This document shows, piece after piece, positions 17,028-25,626 of a stretch of DNA of 41,266 nucleotides. The DNA comes from Halieaceae bacterium UBA5085. Its GTDB lineage: Bacteria; Pseudomonadota; Gammaproteobacteria; Pseudomonadales; Halieaceae. The notes beneath the pieces are model-generated. The model had not been told where the DNA came from. It did not search any database and worked only from the letters and a program-made list of their open reading frames with translations. The first letter of the stretch is position 1. The number at the start of each line of letters is the position of its first letter. The stretch spans positions 558 to 41,823 of the forward strand of contig DIAF01000011.1 of assembly GCA_002414665.1 (NCBI GenBank). The letters run 5' to 3'. The position numbers were made by a program, and so were the translations under genes.

Positions 17028-17972
17028 ATGGACTTGACGATACGCGATTGGATGGTAATTGCCGGTGTACTGCTGATTCTGGCCGTTTTGCTCGACGCCT
17101 GGCGCCGGGTACGTAACGATCGGCGAGCTGCCGTGCGCATCAAGCTGGTGGGCGAGGAGGGCAGTGAAGGAGGAGACCTCGACATTGCCGTGTATCGGGA
17201 GTTGCCCAACGGGGGTGCACGTGTGGTGCATCGCGGCGACCTGCTTGACGCCCGTGCCCAGCACAAGGCCGATGGCGCCGCTGCCGCAGCGGCGGAAGCA
17301 AATGGGCGCGAGCAGACCGAAAGTCCTGCGGCGCAGCAGGACGACAGCAGTGTCGCGCGTGCCGGCAGAAGCCGTGCTTCACGCAAACGTACAACCAAGA
17401 CAGGTCCCGCCGATGATGGCCTGGTGACTGGCCTGAGTACCCGTGACGAGCCTGAGAACCTCGACTGGCTGGATGCGCTGGAAGCCGAAGAGCGGCAGCT
17501 GCCGGATGCGGATGAACCCGGTCTCCTGCCTCGCGACGTAGAGCCCGAGGTATTCATGTTGAATGTGGTAGCGCGCGATCCCGAAGGCTTCCGCGGGGAC
17601 GACATCCTGCACATCCTTCTCGCCTGCGATCTCCGGTTTGGCGACATGAGTTTCTTTCATCGCCACGAGCAGGAGGCTGGGCGTGGCCCGATACAGTTCA
17701 GCGTAGCCAACATGATGCAGCCTGGTGTGTTCGATATCGACAACATGTCCGATTTCAGTACACCGGGACTGGTGTTTTTTGTCACGCTGCCGGGGCCTGC
17801 CGACATGATGCAGGCCTTCGATTACATGTTGGAAACAGCGCAGACCGTGGCGCGCAACCTGAAGGGCGACGTCCTCGACGAGACCCGCAGCGCGCTGACC
17901 CGCCAGACCCTGGAGCATTCGCGGCAGCAGATCCGCGATCTCGAGCGGCGCATGCTCGCCCGGTCGCATTAG
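17028..17972 (+). CDS. zipA: Cell division protein ZipA
   Basis: The 314-residue inner-membrane protein anchors FtsZ. Its N-terminal membrane helix is at about residues 8-25 (MVIAGVLLILAVLLDAWRR), with a charged and alanine-rich linker (about 30-170). The C-terminal FtsZ-binding domain (about 175-300) is marked by EVFMLNVVARD, GDMSFFHRHE, ANMMQPGVFD and FFVTLPGP. The linker lacks the long Pro/Gln tract of enteric ZipA. The ATG at 17028 is preferred on N-terminal similarity, although GGAGG is 17 bases upstream; a GTG at 17025 is possible. It sits 11 bases before ligA. Confidence 0.93.
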   Translation: MDLTIRDWMVIAGVLLILAVLLDAWRRVRNDRRAAVRIKLVGEEGSEGGDLDIAVYRELPNGGARVVHRGDLLDARAQHKADGAAAAAAEANGREQTESPAAQQDDSSVARAGRSRASRKRTTKTGPADDGLVTGLSTRDEPENLDWLDALEAEERQLPDADEPGLLPRDVEPEVFMLNVVARDPEGFRGDDILHILLACDLRFGDMSFFHRHEQEAGRGPIQFSVANMMQPGVFDIDNMSDFSTPGLVFFVTLPGPADMMQAFDYMLETAQTVARNLKGDVLDETRSALTRQTLEHSRQQIRDLERRMLARSH

Positions 17973-17983
17973 GGCATAGACAC

Positions 17984-20023
17984 ATGGCGAACGCCCTGGC
18001 AGCGGCAGACGAGGCGGCCCGCTTGCGTGAGCAACTCGACAGCTGGAATTATCAGTACCATGTGCTGGACAACCCCAGTGTGCCGGATGCTGAATACGAC
18101 CGTTGCATGCAGCGCCTGCGTGCGCTTGAGGCGCAGTATCCCGCCTTGTGTACACCGGATTCACCCACCCAGCGGGTAGGTGCAGCGCCCGTTTCCCAGT
18201 TTGCCCAGGTGCAGCATGAAATGCCTATGCTGTCGCTGGACAATGCCTTCAGTGCTGAGGACCTGCGCGACTTCAACCGACGCCTCCTGGACCGGCTTGG
18301 CTCGCCGCCGGATCAAGCGCTGGAGTTTGCCTGTGAGCCGAAACTCGACGGTATAGCGGTCAGCCTGCTGTACCGCGACGGGCAACTGCAGCGGGGCGCG
18401 ACCCGCGGTGACGGCACAACCGGTGAGGACATCACGCACAATGTGCGCACCGTGGCTTCCGTGCCACTGCGACTTCGCGGCAGCGGCTTTCCGGCTCTGC
18501 TTGAAGTGCGCGGCGAAATCTACCTGCCGCGGGCGGGCTTTGAGCAGTTGAACGAGGAGGCGCGGGAGCGTGGCGAAAAGCCCTTTGTCAATCCGCGCAA
18601 TGCCGCCGCCGGCAGCCTGCGTCAGCTGGATGCGCGCATCACCGCGCGGCGCCCGCTGCAGATGTGCTGCTACAGCGTCGGTCTGTATCAGGGCGGAGAG
18701 ATGCCCGCCCGCCACTCAGACATCCTGCAGCGGTTGCATACCTGGGGCCTGAGGATCAATGCCGAATCCCGGGTGGTCATGGGTATTGAAGCCTGTGAGG
18801 CCTACTATGACGCCCTTGCACAGCGCCGGGCGCAACTTCCCTATGATATCGACGGCATTGTGTACAAGGTCAACGATCTGCGGCTACAGCAGCGCCTCGG
18901 GTTTGTCTCCCGTGCACCGCGCTGGGCCATCGCGCGCAAGTTTCCGGCGCAGGAGGAGATGACGCGACTGTTGGCCGTGGAATTCCAGGTGGGGCGCACC
19001 GGAGCCATTACCCCGGTGGCGCGTCTTGAGCCCGTGTTTGTCGGTGGGGTGACGGTCAGCAATGCGACACTGCACAACGCCGATGAGGTGGAGCGACTGG
19101 ACGTGCGCATCGGTGACACGGTGATCGTGCGCCGCGCGGGCGACGTGATTCCGCAGGTGGTGGCTGTTGTGCCGGAGCAGCGTCCGGAGAGTGCGCAGCC
19201 GGTGCGTTTTCCCGACACCTGCCCGGTCTGCGGCTCAGTCGTGGAGCGTGCCGCGGATGAGGCGGTGTTGCGCTGCATGGGAGGACTGGTCTGTCAGGCA
19301 CAACAGAAAGCGGCGATTCGCCATTTTGTCTCGCGCCGGGCAATGGATGTCGAAGGTCTGGGCGACAAGCTGGTTGACCAGCTGGTTGATCAGGGCCTGG
19401 TGCGTACCGTCGCCGACCTCTATACCCTGCCGCGCGAGGCCTGGTTGGGGCTGGAGCGCATGGGAGCGAAGTCGGTCGATAACGTGCTCGCAGCGCTGGA
19501 GAAAAGCAAGGCGACGACGCTGCAGCGGTTCATCTACGCGCTGGGTATTCGCGAAGTGGGGGAATCCACGGCGGGAAATCTCGCGCGTCATTTCGGTTCC
19601 TGGGAGTCGCTGGCCGCAGCCAGTGAAGAGGCCCTGCTGGCGGTCCCCGATGTGGGTCCCGTAGTAGCCGACCATCTGCGACAGTTCCTGGATTCTGCTG
19701 ACAGCCTGTCGGTGGTGCAGGCGCTGCGCGACGCCGGCGTACATTGGCCGGACCTGGAGGTGCGGCCTGCAGAAGCGTTACCGCTGGCGGGCGAAACCTG
19801 GGTGGTTACCGGCAAGCTGGAGTCCCTGGGGCGCAGCGAGGCCAAAGCCCTGCTGGAGTCGCTCGGTGCGCGTGTGGCAGGCAGTGTCTCGGCAAAAACC
19901 GCGATGGTGGTGGCGGGGCCGGGTGCCGGTTCCAAGCTGGGCCGGGCAACGGAGCTGAATGTTCCCGTGATGGATGAGGCCGCCTTGCTGAACCTGCTGC
20001 GCAGTCACGGTGCAATGTCATGA
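17984..20023 (+). CDS. ligA: NAD-dependent DNA ligase LigA
   Basis: This 679-residue essential ligase seals nicks in replication and repair. Domain Ia precedes the adenylation domain, whose KLDG motif carries the active-site Lys120. An OB-fold follows, then a zinc site with Cys413, Cys416, Cys431 and Cys437 in the family C-x2-C-x14-C-x5-C spacing. Helix-hairpin-helix repeats are next (about 445-585), and a C-terminal BRCT domain occupies about 595-679 (GETWVVTGKLES and following). All parts are intact and length is typical. The stop overlaps the start of the downstream lipoprotein gene. Confidence 0.97.
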   Translation: MANALAAADEAARLREQLDSWNYQYHVLDNPSVPDAEYDRCMQRLRALEAQYPALCTPDSPTQRVGAAPVSQFAQVQHEMPMLSLDNAFSAEDLRDFNRRLLDRLGSPPDQALEFACEPKLDGIAVSLLYRDGQLQRGATRGDGTTGEDITHNVRTVASVPLRLRGSGFPALLEVRGEIYLPRAGFEQLNEEARERGEKPFVNPRNAAAGSLRQLDARITARRPLQMCCYSVGLYQGGEMPARHSDILQRLHTWGLRINAESRVVMGIEACEAYYDALAQRRAQLPYDIDGIVYKVNDLRLQQRLGFVSRAPRWAIARKFPAQEEMTRLLAVEFQVGRTGAITPVARLEPVFVGGVTVSNATLHNADEVERLDVRIGDTVIVRRAGDVIPQVVAVVPEQRPESAQPVRFPDTCPVCGSVVERAADEAVLRCMGGLVCQAQQKAAIRHFVSRRAMDVEGLGDKLVDQLVDQGLVRTVADLYTLPREAWLGLERMGAKSVDNVLAALEKSKATTLQRFIYALGIREVGESTAGNLARHFGSWESLAAASEEALLAVPDVGPVVADHLRQFLDSADSLSVVQALRDAGVHWPDLEVRPAEALPLAGETWVVTGKLESLGRSEAKALLESLGARVAGSVSAKTAMVVAGPGAGSKLGRATELNVPVMDEAALLNLLRSHGAMS

Positions 20024-20625
20024 AGGGCTTGCTGCCGGCGTTGCTGGTCCTGTTGCTGTCAGCCTGCGCGACGACGCCACCGAGCAATGTGGACAACGCC
20101 TGCAATATTTTTCGCGAGAAAGATGGCTGGTACGGTGACGCGCTGGACGCGGAGAAAGCCTGGGGTAGTCCGGTGCCGGTCATGCTGGCCATCATGCACC
20201 AGGAGTCGCGCTTTGTGGCGCAGGCCAAGCCGCCTCGTACACGTATCTTCGGCATCATACCCGGCTTGCGACCCTCCAATTCCTACGGCTACAGCCAGGC
20301 AATCAAATCTACCTGGAAGGCCTATCAGCGCAGTACGGGGAATTACGGGGCGGATCGCGATGACTTCGGCGACTCGATGGATTTTATCGGCTGGTACAAC
20401 AACGAGTCACTGCACCGCAGTGGCATTGCAAAGAACGACGCCTACCGACTTTACCTCGCTTACCACGAGGGGCATGGCGGCTACAACCGCGGTAGCTATC
20501 GCGACAAGGCGTGGTTGCTGAACGTAGCTGCCAAAGTGCGTGATCGCGCTGCGCTGTACACAACGCAACTTAACGGCTGCGCGGACTCCCTGCCGCGTGG
20601 CGGCGGACTGTTCGGCTGGTTCTAG
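20020..20625 (+). CDS. Small lipoprotein with a lytic-transglycosylase-like (SLT) fold
   Basis: The 201-residue product has a lipoprotein signal with lipobox LLSAC (Cys16), so it is probably tethered to a membrane facing the periplasm. The body shows SLT-type blocks in order: IMHQESRF with candidate catalytic Glu62, SYGYSQAIKSTWKAYQ, and AYHEGHGGYNRGSY. These match soluble lytic transglycosylases that cleave peptidoglycan between MurNAc and GlcNAc. Activity is inferred from motifs only, and the family name is not certain. The ATG overlaps the ligA stop, placing it in the smc-zipA-ligA operon and hinting at a wall-remodelling role near division. Confidence 0.75.
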   Translation: MKGLLPALLVLLLSACATTPPSNVDNACNIFREKDGWYGDALDAEKAWGSPVPVMLAIMHQESRFVAQAKPPRTRIFGIIPGLRPSNSYGYSQAIKSTWKAYQRSTGNYGADRDDFGDSMDFIGWYNNESLHRSGIAKNDAYRLYLAYHEGHGGYNRGSYRDKAWLLNVAAKVRDRAALYTTQLNGCADSLPRGGGLFGWF

Positions 20626-20727
20626 CGTGGTTCAACAATCCTGCCAGCGCTACAGTAAACAACCCCCGGTGCGCGCCGGGAGCGGTAATTGCCTCTGTGT
20701 GTAGATGCAAATCATTGCTCTTTATGA

Positions 20728-20744
20728 CACACTTTCAGAGTGTG
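20728..20744. promoter_or_regulatory. Inverted repeat upstream of the 2-oxoacid oxidoreductase operon, possible operator
   Basis: CACACT and AGTGTG are perfect inverted arms around a 5-base TTCAG spacer at 20728-20744. The outer bases TGAC (20725-20728) and GTCA (20747-20750) are also complementary with a small bulge. The site lies about 50 bases before the GTG start. No regulator can be named. The rest of the gap 20626-20793 holds a 5-bp GC hairpin near 20665-20680 without a T-tract. Confidence 0.4.
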
Positions 20745-20793
20745 CCGTCATGGTCGCGAGCCCGCTACATAACGTTCAAAACAGGTCTTCGCT

Positions 20794-22572
20794 GTGAACC
20801 CAACTGATATCAAGAACCCCGAATACTTCCACAAGGTCGTGGACTGCCAGTATGCCTGCCCGGCCCATACACCGGTACCGGAATACATTCGGCTGATTGC
20901 CGCAGGCCGCTATGACGATGCCTACATGGTGAACTGGGAATCCAACGTATTCCCGGGCATTCTCGGTCGCACCTGCGACCGGCCCTGTGAGCCAGCCTGT
21001 CGACGTGGCCGTATCGCCAAGGGCGAGGAGCCGGTGGCTATTTGTCGCCTGAAGCGTGTTGCGGCCGACAACAAGACCGATATCAGCGCGCGGCTGCCGC
21101 GCATCCCGGAGCAGAAGAATGGCAAGCGTATCGCGCTCATCGGTGCGGGGCCGGCATCACTGACGGTGGCGCGTGACCTCATGCCACTGGGGTATGACAT
21201 CGACATCTATGACAACCAGTTTGCCGGTGGCGGCATGATGCGCAGCCAGATTCCGTCCTTCCGGCTGCCGGCGTCGGTGCTGGATGAGGAGGTCGGGTAT
21301 ATCCTCGACATGGGTGTGGTGACGCATTTCAATACCGAGGTTACCAGCCTGAAAAGTGTGCTCGAGAAGGACTACGATGCGGTGTTTGTGGGCACCGGCG
21401 CGCCCCGCGGCCGGGGGCTCAATCTGCCCGGCCTCGAGGAAGCCGGGAAGCACGTGCACATCGGTATCGACTGGCTGGCCAGCGTTGCGTTTGAGCACAC
21501 CAGCAGTATTGGCAAGCGCGTACTGGTGCTGGGGGGCGGAAATACCGCGATGGACTGCTGCCGCACCTCGCGCCGTCTCGGCGGTGAAGATGTGCGGGTT
21601 GTGGTGCGCAGCCCGTTTGCCGACATGAAGGCATCGCCCTGGGAAAAAGAGGATGCCATGCACGAGGGCATTCCGATTTACGACAACCACGTGCCCAAGG
21701 AATTCGTGGTCGAGAATGGTGAGCTGAAAGGTATGCTCTTCGAGAAAGTCGAGGCGCAGTACGACGAGAACGGCAAGCGCAGTCTGGTGCCTACGGGTGA
21801 GGACCTTGTATTCATGGAAGCGGACGATGTGCTGATGGCCATCGGCCAGGACAACGCCTTTCCCTGGGTGGAGCGCGATCTCGGCATTGAGTTTGACAAT
21901 TGGGATATGCCGGTCGTCGACAAGGCGACCTTCCAGTCGACCAACCCACGGGTGTTCTTTGGCGGTGACGCCGCATTCGGACCTGAGAACGTAATCACCG
22001 CGGTAGCCCACGGCCACCAGGCCGCTATCAGCATCGACCTGTTCTGTCGTGCCGAGCCGGTCACTAACCGCCCGGCGCCGATGACCAACCTGGTCAGCCA
22101 GAAAATGGGCATCCACGAGTGGAGCTACGACAACCAGGTGGAGAACGACAAGCGGTTCGTGGTGCCCATGGCACCGCTTGAGGAAACGCTGCGCAACCGC
22201 AAGCTCGAGGTGGAACTCGGCTTCGACCTGAGCACGGGGTTCAAGGAGGCCGAGCGCTGTCTCAATTGCGATGTGCAGACCGTATTCGACACCCCGCGCT
22301 GCATCGAATGCGATGCCTGCGTCGATATCTGCCCCACGGACTGCATTTCCTTTGTCGAGAATGCGGAGGAACCGGAGCTGCGTACCCGCCTGAGCGCGGC
22401 GGCGGGAAATCTGGCACAGGACCTCTACGTCTCCACGGAGCTGCCAACGCAGCGAGTCATGGTCAAGGACGAGAACGTCTGCCTGCACTGCGGGCTCTGT
22501 GCCGAGCGCTGCCCCACATCAGCCTGGGACATGCAAAAATTTCTCTACAGCGTTACCAAAGCGGGGCAATAA
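20794..22572 (+). CDS. GltD-like FAD/NAD(P)-binding subunit with two [4Fe-4S] ferredoxin motifs (2-oxoacid oxidoreductase electron-transfer subunit, KorC-like)
   Basis: The 592-residue cytoplasmic flavo-iron-sulfur protein starts with a GltD-type cluster region (CQYACPAH, then CDRPCEPACRRG). Two Rossmann motifs follow: IGAGPASLTVARDL for FAD and VLGGGNTAMDCC for NAD(P). A C-terminal two-cluster ferredoxin domain has CIECDACVDIC (Cys503, 506, 509, then 513) and CLHCGLCAERC (Cys563, 566, 569, then 573). It probably passes electrons from the 2-oxoacid oxidoreductase encoded by the next two genes to NAD(P), or the reverse. The same three-part make-up is known for a 2-oxoglutarate:NADP oxidoreductase of aromatic-degrading betaproteobacteria (from memory). 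The GTG start has a weak AGG-type site upstream. Confidence 0.85.
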   Translation: MNPTDIKNPEYFHKVVDCQYACPAHTPVPEYIRLIAAGRYDDAYMVNWESNVFPGILGRTCDRPCEPACRRGRIAKGEEPVAICRLKRVAADNKTDISARLPRIPEQKNGKRIALIGAGPASLTVARDLMPLGYDIDIYDNQFAGGGMMRSQIPSFRLPASVLDEEVGYILDMGVVTHFNTEVTSLKSVLEKDYDAVFVGTGAPRGRGLNLPGLEEAGKHVHIGIDWLASVAFEHTSSIGKRVLVLGGGNTAMDCCRTSRRLGGEDVRVVVRSPFADMKASPWEKEDAMHEGIPIYDNHVPKEFVVENGELKGMLFEKVEAQYDENGKRSLVPTGEDLVFMEADDVLMAIGQDNAFPWVERDLGIEFDNWDMPVVDKATFQSTNPRVFFGGDAAFGPENVITAVAHGHQAAISIDLFCRAEPVTNRPAPMTNLVSQKMGIHEWSYDNQVENDKRFVVPMAPLEETLRNRKLEVELGFDLSTGFKEAERCLNCDVQTVFDTPRCIECDACVDICPTDCISFVENAEEPELRTRLSAAAGNLAQDLYVSTELPTQRVMVKDENVCLHCGLCAERCPTSAWDMQKFLYSVTKAGQ

Positions 22573-22575
22573 ACC

Positions 22576-24438
22576 ATGCAAGCGCTGCAATCCGTCAATG
22601 AGTTCGTCATCAAGTTCGCCAACGTGAACGGCACCGGCAGCGCCAGTGCCAACAACCTGTTCGCCAAGGCGATCTTCCGCATGGGACTGCCCGTGTGCCC
22701 TAAAAACATCTTTCCTTCCAATATCCAGGGGCTGCCTACCTGGTACGAGGTGCGCGTCAGTGAGCGCGGTTACCTCGGTCGTCGCGGCGGCGTGGATATC
22801 ATGCTCTCGGTCAATCCACAGAGCATGCCGCAGGACATCAAGGAAGTGGAGCCAGGCGGCTATTTCATTTACGACAATACCAAGCCGCTCGACCTGCGCC
22901 TGATGCGCAGCGACGTCAATATCTTCGGTATTCCGCTAACCCGTATTTGCAATGAGGAATACGAGGATCCAAGGCAGCGCCAGCTGTTTCGCAATGTCAT
23001 CTATGTGGGTGCGCTGGCCGCTCTGCTGGACATCGATTTCGCCGTGCTCACCGGGCTGGTGGAAGACCAGTTCAAGGGCAAGGACAAGCTCATCCTGCCC
23101 AACATTCATGCCCTGGAGCTTGGTTACCAATACGCACAGGAGCACTTCGAATGCCCGATTGGCATTCGTGTTCGCGCTTCCGACAAGGTCGGTGACAACA
23201 TCCTGCTGGATGGCAACACGGCGCTGGGCCTGGGGGCGATTTACGGGGGCGCCACGGTAGCGGCCTGGTATCCCATCACTCCGTCTACTTCCGTTGTCGA
23301 TGCCTTCGAGCGCTATGCCAAGCGGCTGCGCATTGATCCGGGTACGGGGCGCAAGAACTACGCGATTCTGCAGGCCGAAGACGAGCTTGCGGCGATCGGC
23401 ATGGTGGTCGGGGCGAGCTGGAACGGAGCCCGGGCATTCACCGCGACCAGCGGCCCGGGCCTGTCGCTGATGAGTGAGTTTCTCGGCCTCGCCTACTTCG
23501 CTGAAATACCCACGGTGCTGTTCGATGTGCAACGCGCTGGCCCGTCCACAGGCATGCCGACCCGGACCCAGCAGTCCGATGTGCTGTCGGCGGCCTACGC
23601 CTCCCATGGCGATACCAAGCAGGTGCTGCTGTTCCCGTCCACACCGAAGGAGTGTTTCGACTTTGGCGCGCTGTCCTTCGATCTGGCGGAACGCTTGCAG
23701 ACGCCCATTATCCTGATGACTGATCTCGACCTGGGCATGAATGACAATATGTCGCCCCCCCTGACCTGGGATGACGCCCGCCGTTATGATCGCGGCAAGG
23801 TCCTGAACGCGGAACAACTGGAGCAGATGGAGCGCTACGGACGCTACCTCGACGTCGACGGTGACGGCATCTGTTACCGCACCATACCCGGTACGCACCC
23901 GGAAAAGGGGGCGTTTTTCACCCGCGGAACCTCGCGTGACGAATACGCTGTGTATACCGAAAAGGGCGAGGAGTACGAGAAGAACATGCACCGCCTGATG
24001 GCCAAGTGGGAAACCATCAAGGAGTGGGTGCCGCGCCCGCTGGAAACGCAGAGCGAGCAGGACACGGATACCGCGATCCTGTTTTATGGTACCAGCGAGG
24101 AGTCCTCCATGGAGGCTCGCGACTACCTCGCGGAAGACGGGGTGCCGCTGAATGCCATGCGCGTTCGCGCCTTTCCTTTCAATCAGGAGGTGGCGGATTT
24201 TATCGCCCGGCACGAGCGGGTTTTCGTCATCGAGCAGAACCGCGATGCCCAGTTGCGCACGCTGCTCATGGCTGAATTCGAACTGGGTCCGGACAAATTG
24301 AAGTCGGTACTCTGTTTTGATGGCACCCCGATCAGCGCCCGAAACATCCGCAAACAGATTCTGCAGCAGATGCCCGGTTACAACGTCACCCCCTTGCGTC
24401 GCGAACGTCTGGTCGCCGGCGCGGAGAACAGGTCATGA
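22576..24438 (+). CDS. korA: 2-oxoacid:acceptor oxidoreductase, fused gamma-alpha subunit (KorA-like)
   Basis: The 620-residue subunit begins with a gamma domain (about 1-195, including the GTGSASANNLFAKAIFRMG start typical of that fold) joined to an alpha domain with AAWYPITPSTSVVDAFERY, QAEDELAAIGMVVGA and TATSGPGLSLMSE, which binds the pyrimidine part of thiamine diphosphate and substrate. A transketolase C-terminal-like domain follows to the end. Such fusions are typical of 2-oxoglutarate and branched 2-oxoacid ferredoxin oxidoreductases. The substrate is inferred as 2-oxoglutarate but is not proven. It is 3 bases downstream of the flavoprotein gene and overlaps the beta gene by four bases. 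Confidence 0.88.
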   Translation: MQALQSVNEFVIKFANVNGTGSASANNLFAKAIFRMGLPVCPKNIFPSNIQGLPTWYEVRVSERGYLGRRGGVDIMLSVNPQSMPQDIKEVEPGGYFIYDNTKPLDLRLMRSDVNIFGIPLTRICNEEYEDPRQRQLFRNVIYVGALAALLDIDFAVLTGLVEDQFKGKDKLILPNIHALELGYQYAQEHFECPIGIRVRASDKVGDNILLDGNTALGLGAIYGGATVAAWYPITPSTSVVDAFERYAKRLRIDPGTGRKNYAILQAEDELAAIGMVVGASWNGARAFTATSGPGLSLMSEFLGLAYFAEIPTVLFDVQRAGPSTGMPTRTQQSDVLSAAYASHGDTKQVLLFPSTPKECFDFGALSFDLAERLQTPIILMTDLDLGMNDNMSPPLTWDDARRYDRGKVLNAEQLEQMERYGRYLDVDGDGICYRTIPGTHPEKGAFFTRGTSRDEYAVYTEKGEEYEKNMHRLMAKWETIKEWVPRPLETQSEQDTDTAILFYGTSEESSMEARDYLAEDGVPLNAMRVRAFPFNQEVADFIARHERVFVIEQNRDAQLRTLLMAEFELGPDKLKSVLCFDGTPISARNIRKQILQQMPGYNVTPLRRERLVAGAENRS

Positions 24439-25487
24439 GCTATCAGCTTCCCAAATTCCGTCATCCCGACCTCCCGGTCAATGCGTTGGGCTACACCCGA
24501 GCGGACTACGAGGGGTCGATCTCCACGCTGTGTGCGGGCTGTGGTCACGACTCGATTTCCGGTGCCATCGTGCGCGCCTGTCACGAGTTGGCCCTGGAAC
24601 CACACAAGATCGCCAAGCTTTCAGGGATCGGCTGTTCCTCCAAGTCACCCACCTATTTTCTCGGCAAATCCCACGGTTTCAACTCGGTGCACGGACGCAT
24701 GCCCTCGGTTGTGAGCGGGGCCAACATGGCCAACCGCGACCTGTTATACTTGGGGGTGTCGGGCGATGGGGACACGGCGTCTATCGGCATGGGGCAGTTT
24801 GCCCATGCGGTGCGGCGCAACCTCAATATGGTCTATATCGTCATGAACAACGGCTGCTATGGTTTGACCAAAGGGCAGGACTCCGCCACGGCTGACGCCG
24901 GCTCGGCGAGCAAGAAGGGCGATCCGAACCCCTTCTCGGCGATAGATCTTCCCGGCCTCGCCCTGCAGCTCGGTGCAACCTTCGTAGCGCGCAGCTTTTC
25001 CGGCGATAAAGGCCAGCTGGTGCCGCTGATCAAAGCGGCCATCTCTCACCGTGGATTCGCGCTGATCGACGTCATCTCGCCTTGCGTCACCTTCAATAAC
25101 AACCCGGGGTCGACCAAGAGCTATGATTTCGTGCGTGAGCACGCCGAAGCCACGGGAACCGTGGACTTCGTGCCCATGCGCGAGGAGATCACCACCAGCT
25201 ACCCGGCGGGCCGCAGCCAGGAAGTGACTCTGCACGACGGATCCGTGTTGCATCTGGAAAAGCTCGCGCCTGACCTGGACCCCTTCGACAGGGTGTCGGC
25301 CATGGTGGCATTGCAGCGGCACAGCGCCGAGGGGCAGATCCTGACTGGCCTCATCTACATGGACAAGGACTCCCGGGACCTTCACGACATCATGGAGACC
25401 TCGCGTCGGCCGCTGAACAGTCTGGTCGAGGAAGATCTGTGTCCTGGTGACAAGGTGCTGGCCAATATCAACGCCAGTCTGCGTTAG
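24435..25487 (+). CDS. korB: 2-oxoacid:acceptor oxidoreductase, beta subunit (KorB-like)
   Basis: The 350-residue thiamine diphosphate-binding subunit has the CAGCGHDSISGA block (about residue 33), GIGCSSKSPTYFLG, and the cofactor motif GDGDTASIG with the downstream NNGCYGLTKGQ that completes metal and diphosphate binding. Cys residues in the first and second blocks are the usual ligands of the proximal [4Fe-4S] cluster. The protein oxidatively decarboxylates a 2-oxoacid to the acyl-CoA with CoA. It has no built-in ferredoxin domain; the two-cluster domain of the first gene supplies that role. The ATG overlaps the alpha gene stop. Confidence 0.9.
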   Translation: MSYQLPKFRHPDLPVNALGYTRADYEGSISTLCAGCGHDSISGAIVRACHELALEPHKIAKLSGIGCSSKSPTYFLGKSHGFNSVHGRMPSVVSGANMANRDLLYLGVSGDGDTASIGMGQFAHAVRRNLNMVYIVMNNGCYGLTKGQDSATADAGSASKKGDPNPFSAIDLPGLALQLGATFVARSFSGDKGQLVPLIKAAISHRGFALIDVISPCVTFNNNPGSTKSYDFVREHAEATGTVDFVPMREEITTSYPAGRSQEVTLHDGSVLHLEKLAPDLDPFDRVSAMVALQRHSAEGQILTGLIYMDKDSRDLHDIMETSRRPLNSLVEEDLCPGDKVLANINASLR

Positions 25488-25517
25488 CTCCGGAGAGCCG
25501 TTTCCATGCTGGCATAC

Positions 25518-25550
25518 CCTCGCGCTGCGGCAGAAATGCAACAGCGCAGG
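25518..25550 (+). terminator. Weak hairpin after the 2-oxoacid oxidoreductase operon
   Basis: GCGCTG (25522-25527) pairs with CAGCGC (25542-25547), extended by CCT/AGG across a one-base bulge, with a 14-base loop. A T-rich tract begins a few bases later but belongs to the Pho box. It may reduce readthrough into phoB. Confidence 0.25.
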
Positions 25551-25555
25551 GGCAG

Positions 25556-25589
25556 TTGTCATTTTATTGTCACAATTTCCTCATCTAAT
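25556..25589 (+). promoter_or_regulatory. Pho box and -10 element of the phoBR promoter
   Basis: TTGTCAT at 25556 and TTGTCAC at 25567 are PhoB half-sites exactly 11 bases apart, with a degenerate third unit TCCTCAT at 25578. TCTAAT (25584-25589) lies at the position expected for a -10 in a PhoB-activated promoter that lacks a -35. This predicts autoregulation of phoBR. Confidence 0.8.
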
Positions 25590-25626
25590 ACGCGTATGCA
25601 GCGCGAGAGAGAGGACAATGTGACCA

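Noticed and set aside
20665..20680. GC hairpin CCCGG/CCGGG after the lipoprotein gene
   Set aside because: Only five base pairs and no T-tract; not called as a terminator.
21157..22488. A 443-codon minus-strand frame
   Set aside because: It is a shadow of the flavo-iron-sulfur subunit, whose motifs are intact on the plus strand.
22936..24213. A 425-codon minus-strand frame
   Set aside because: It is a shadow of the gamma-alpha 2-oxoacid oxidoreductase subunit, with no domain of its own.
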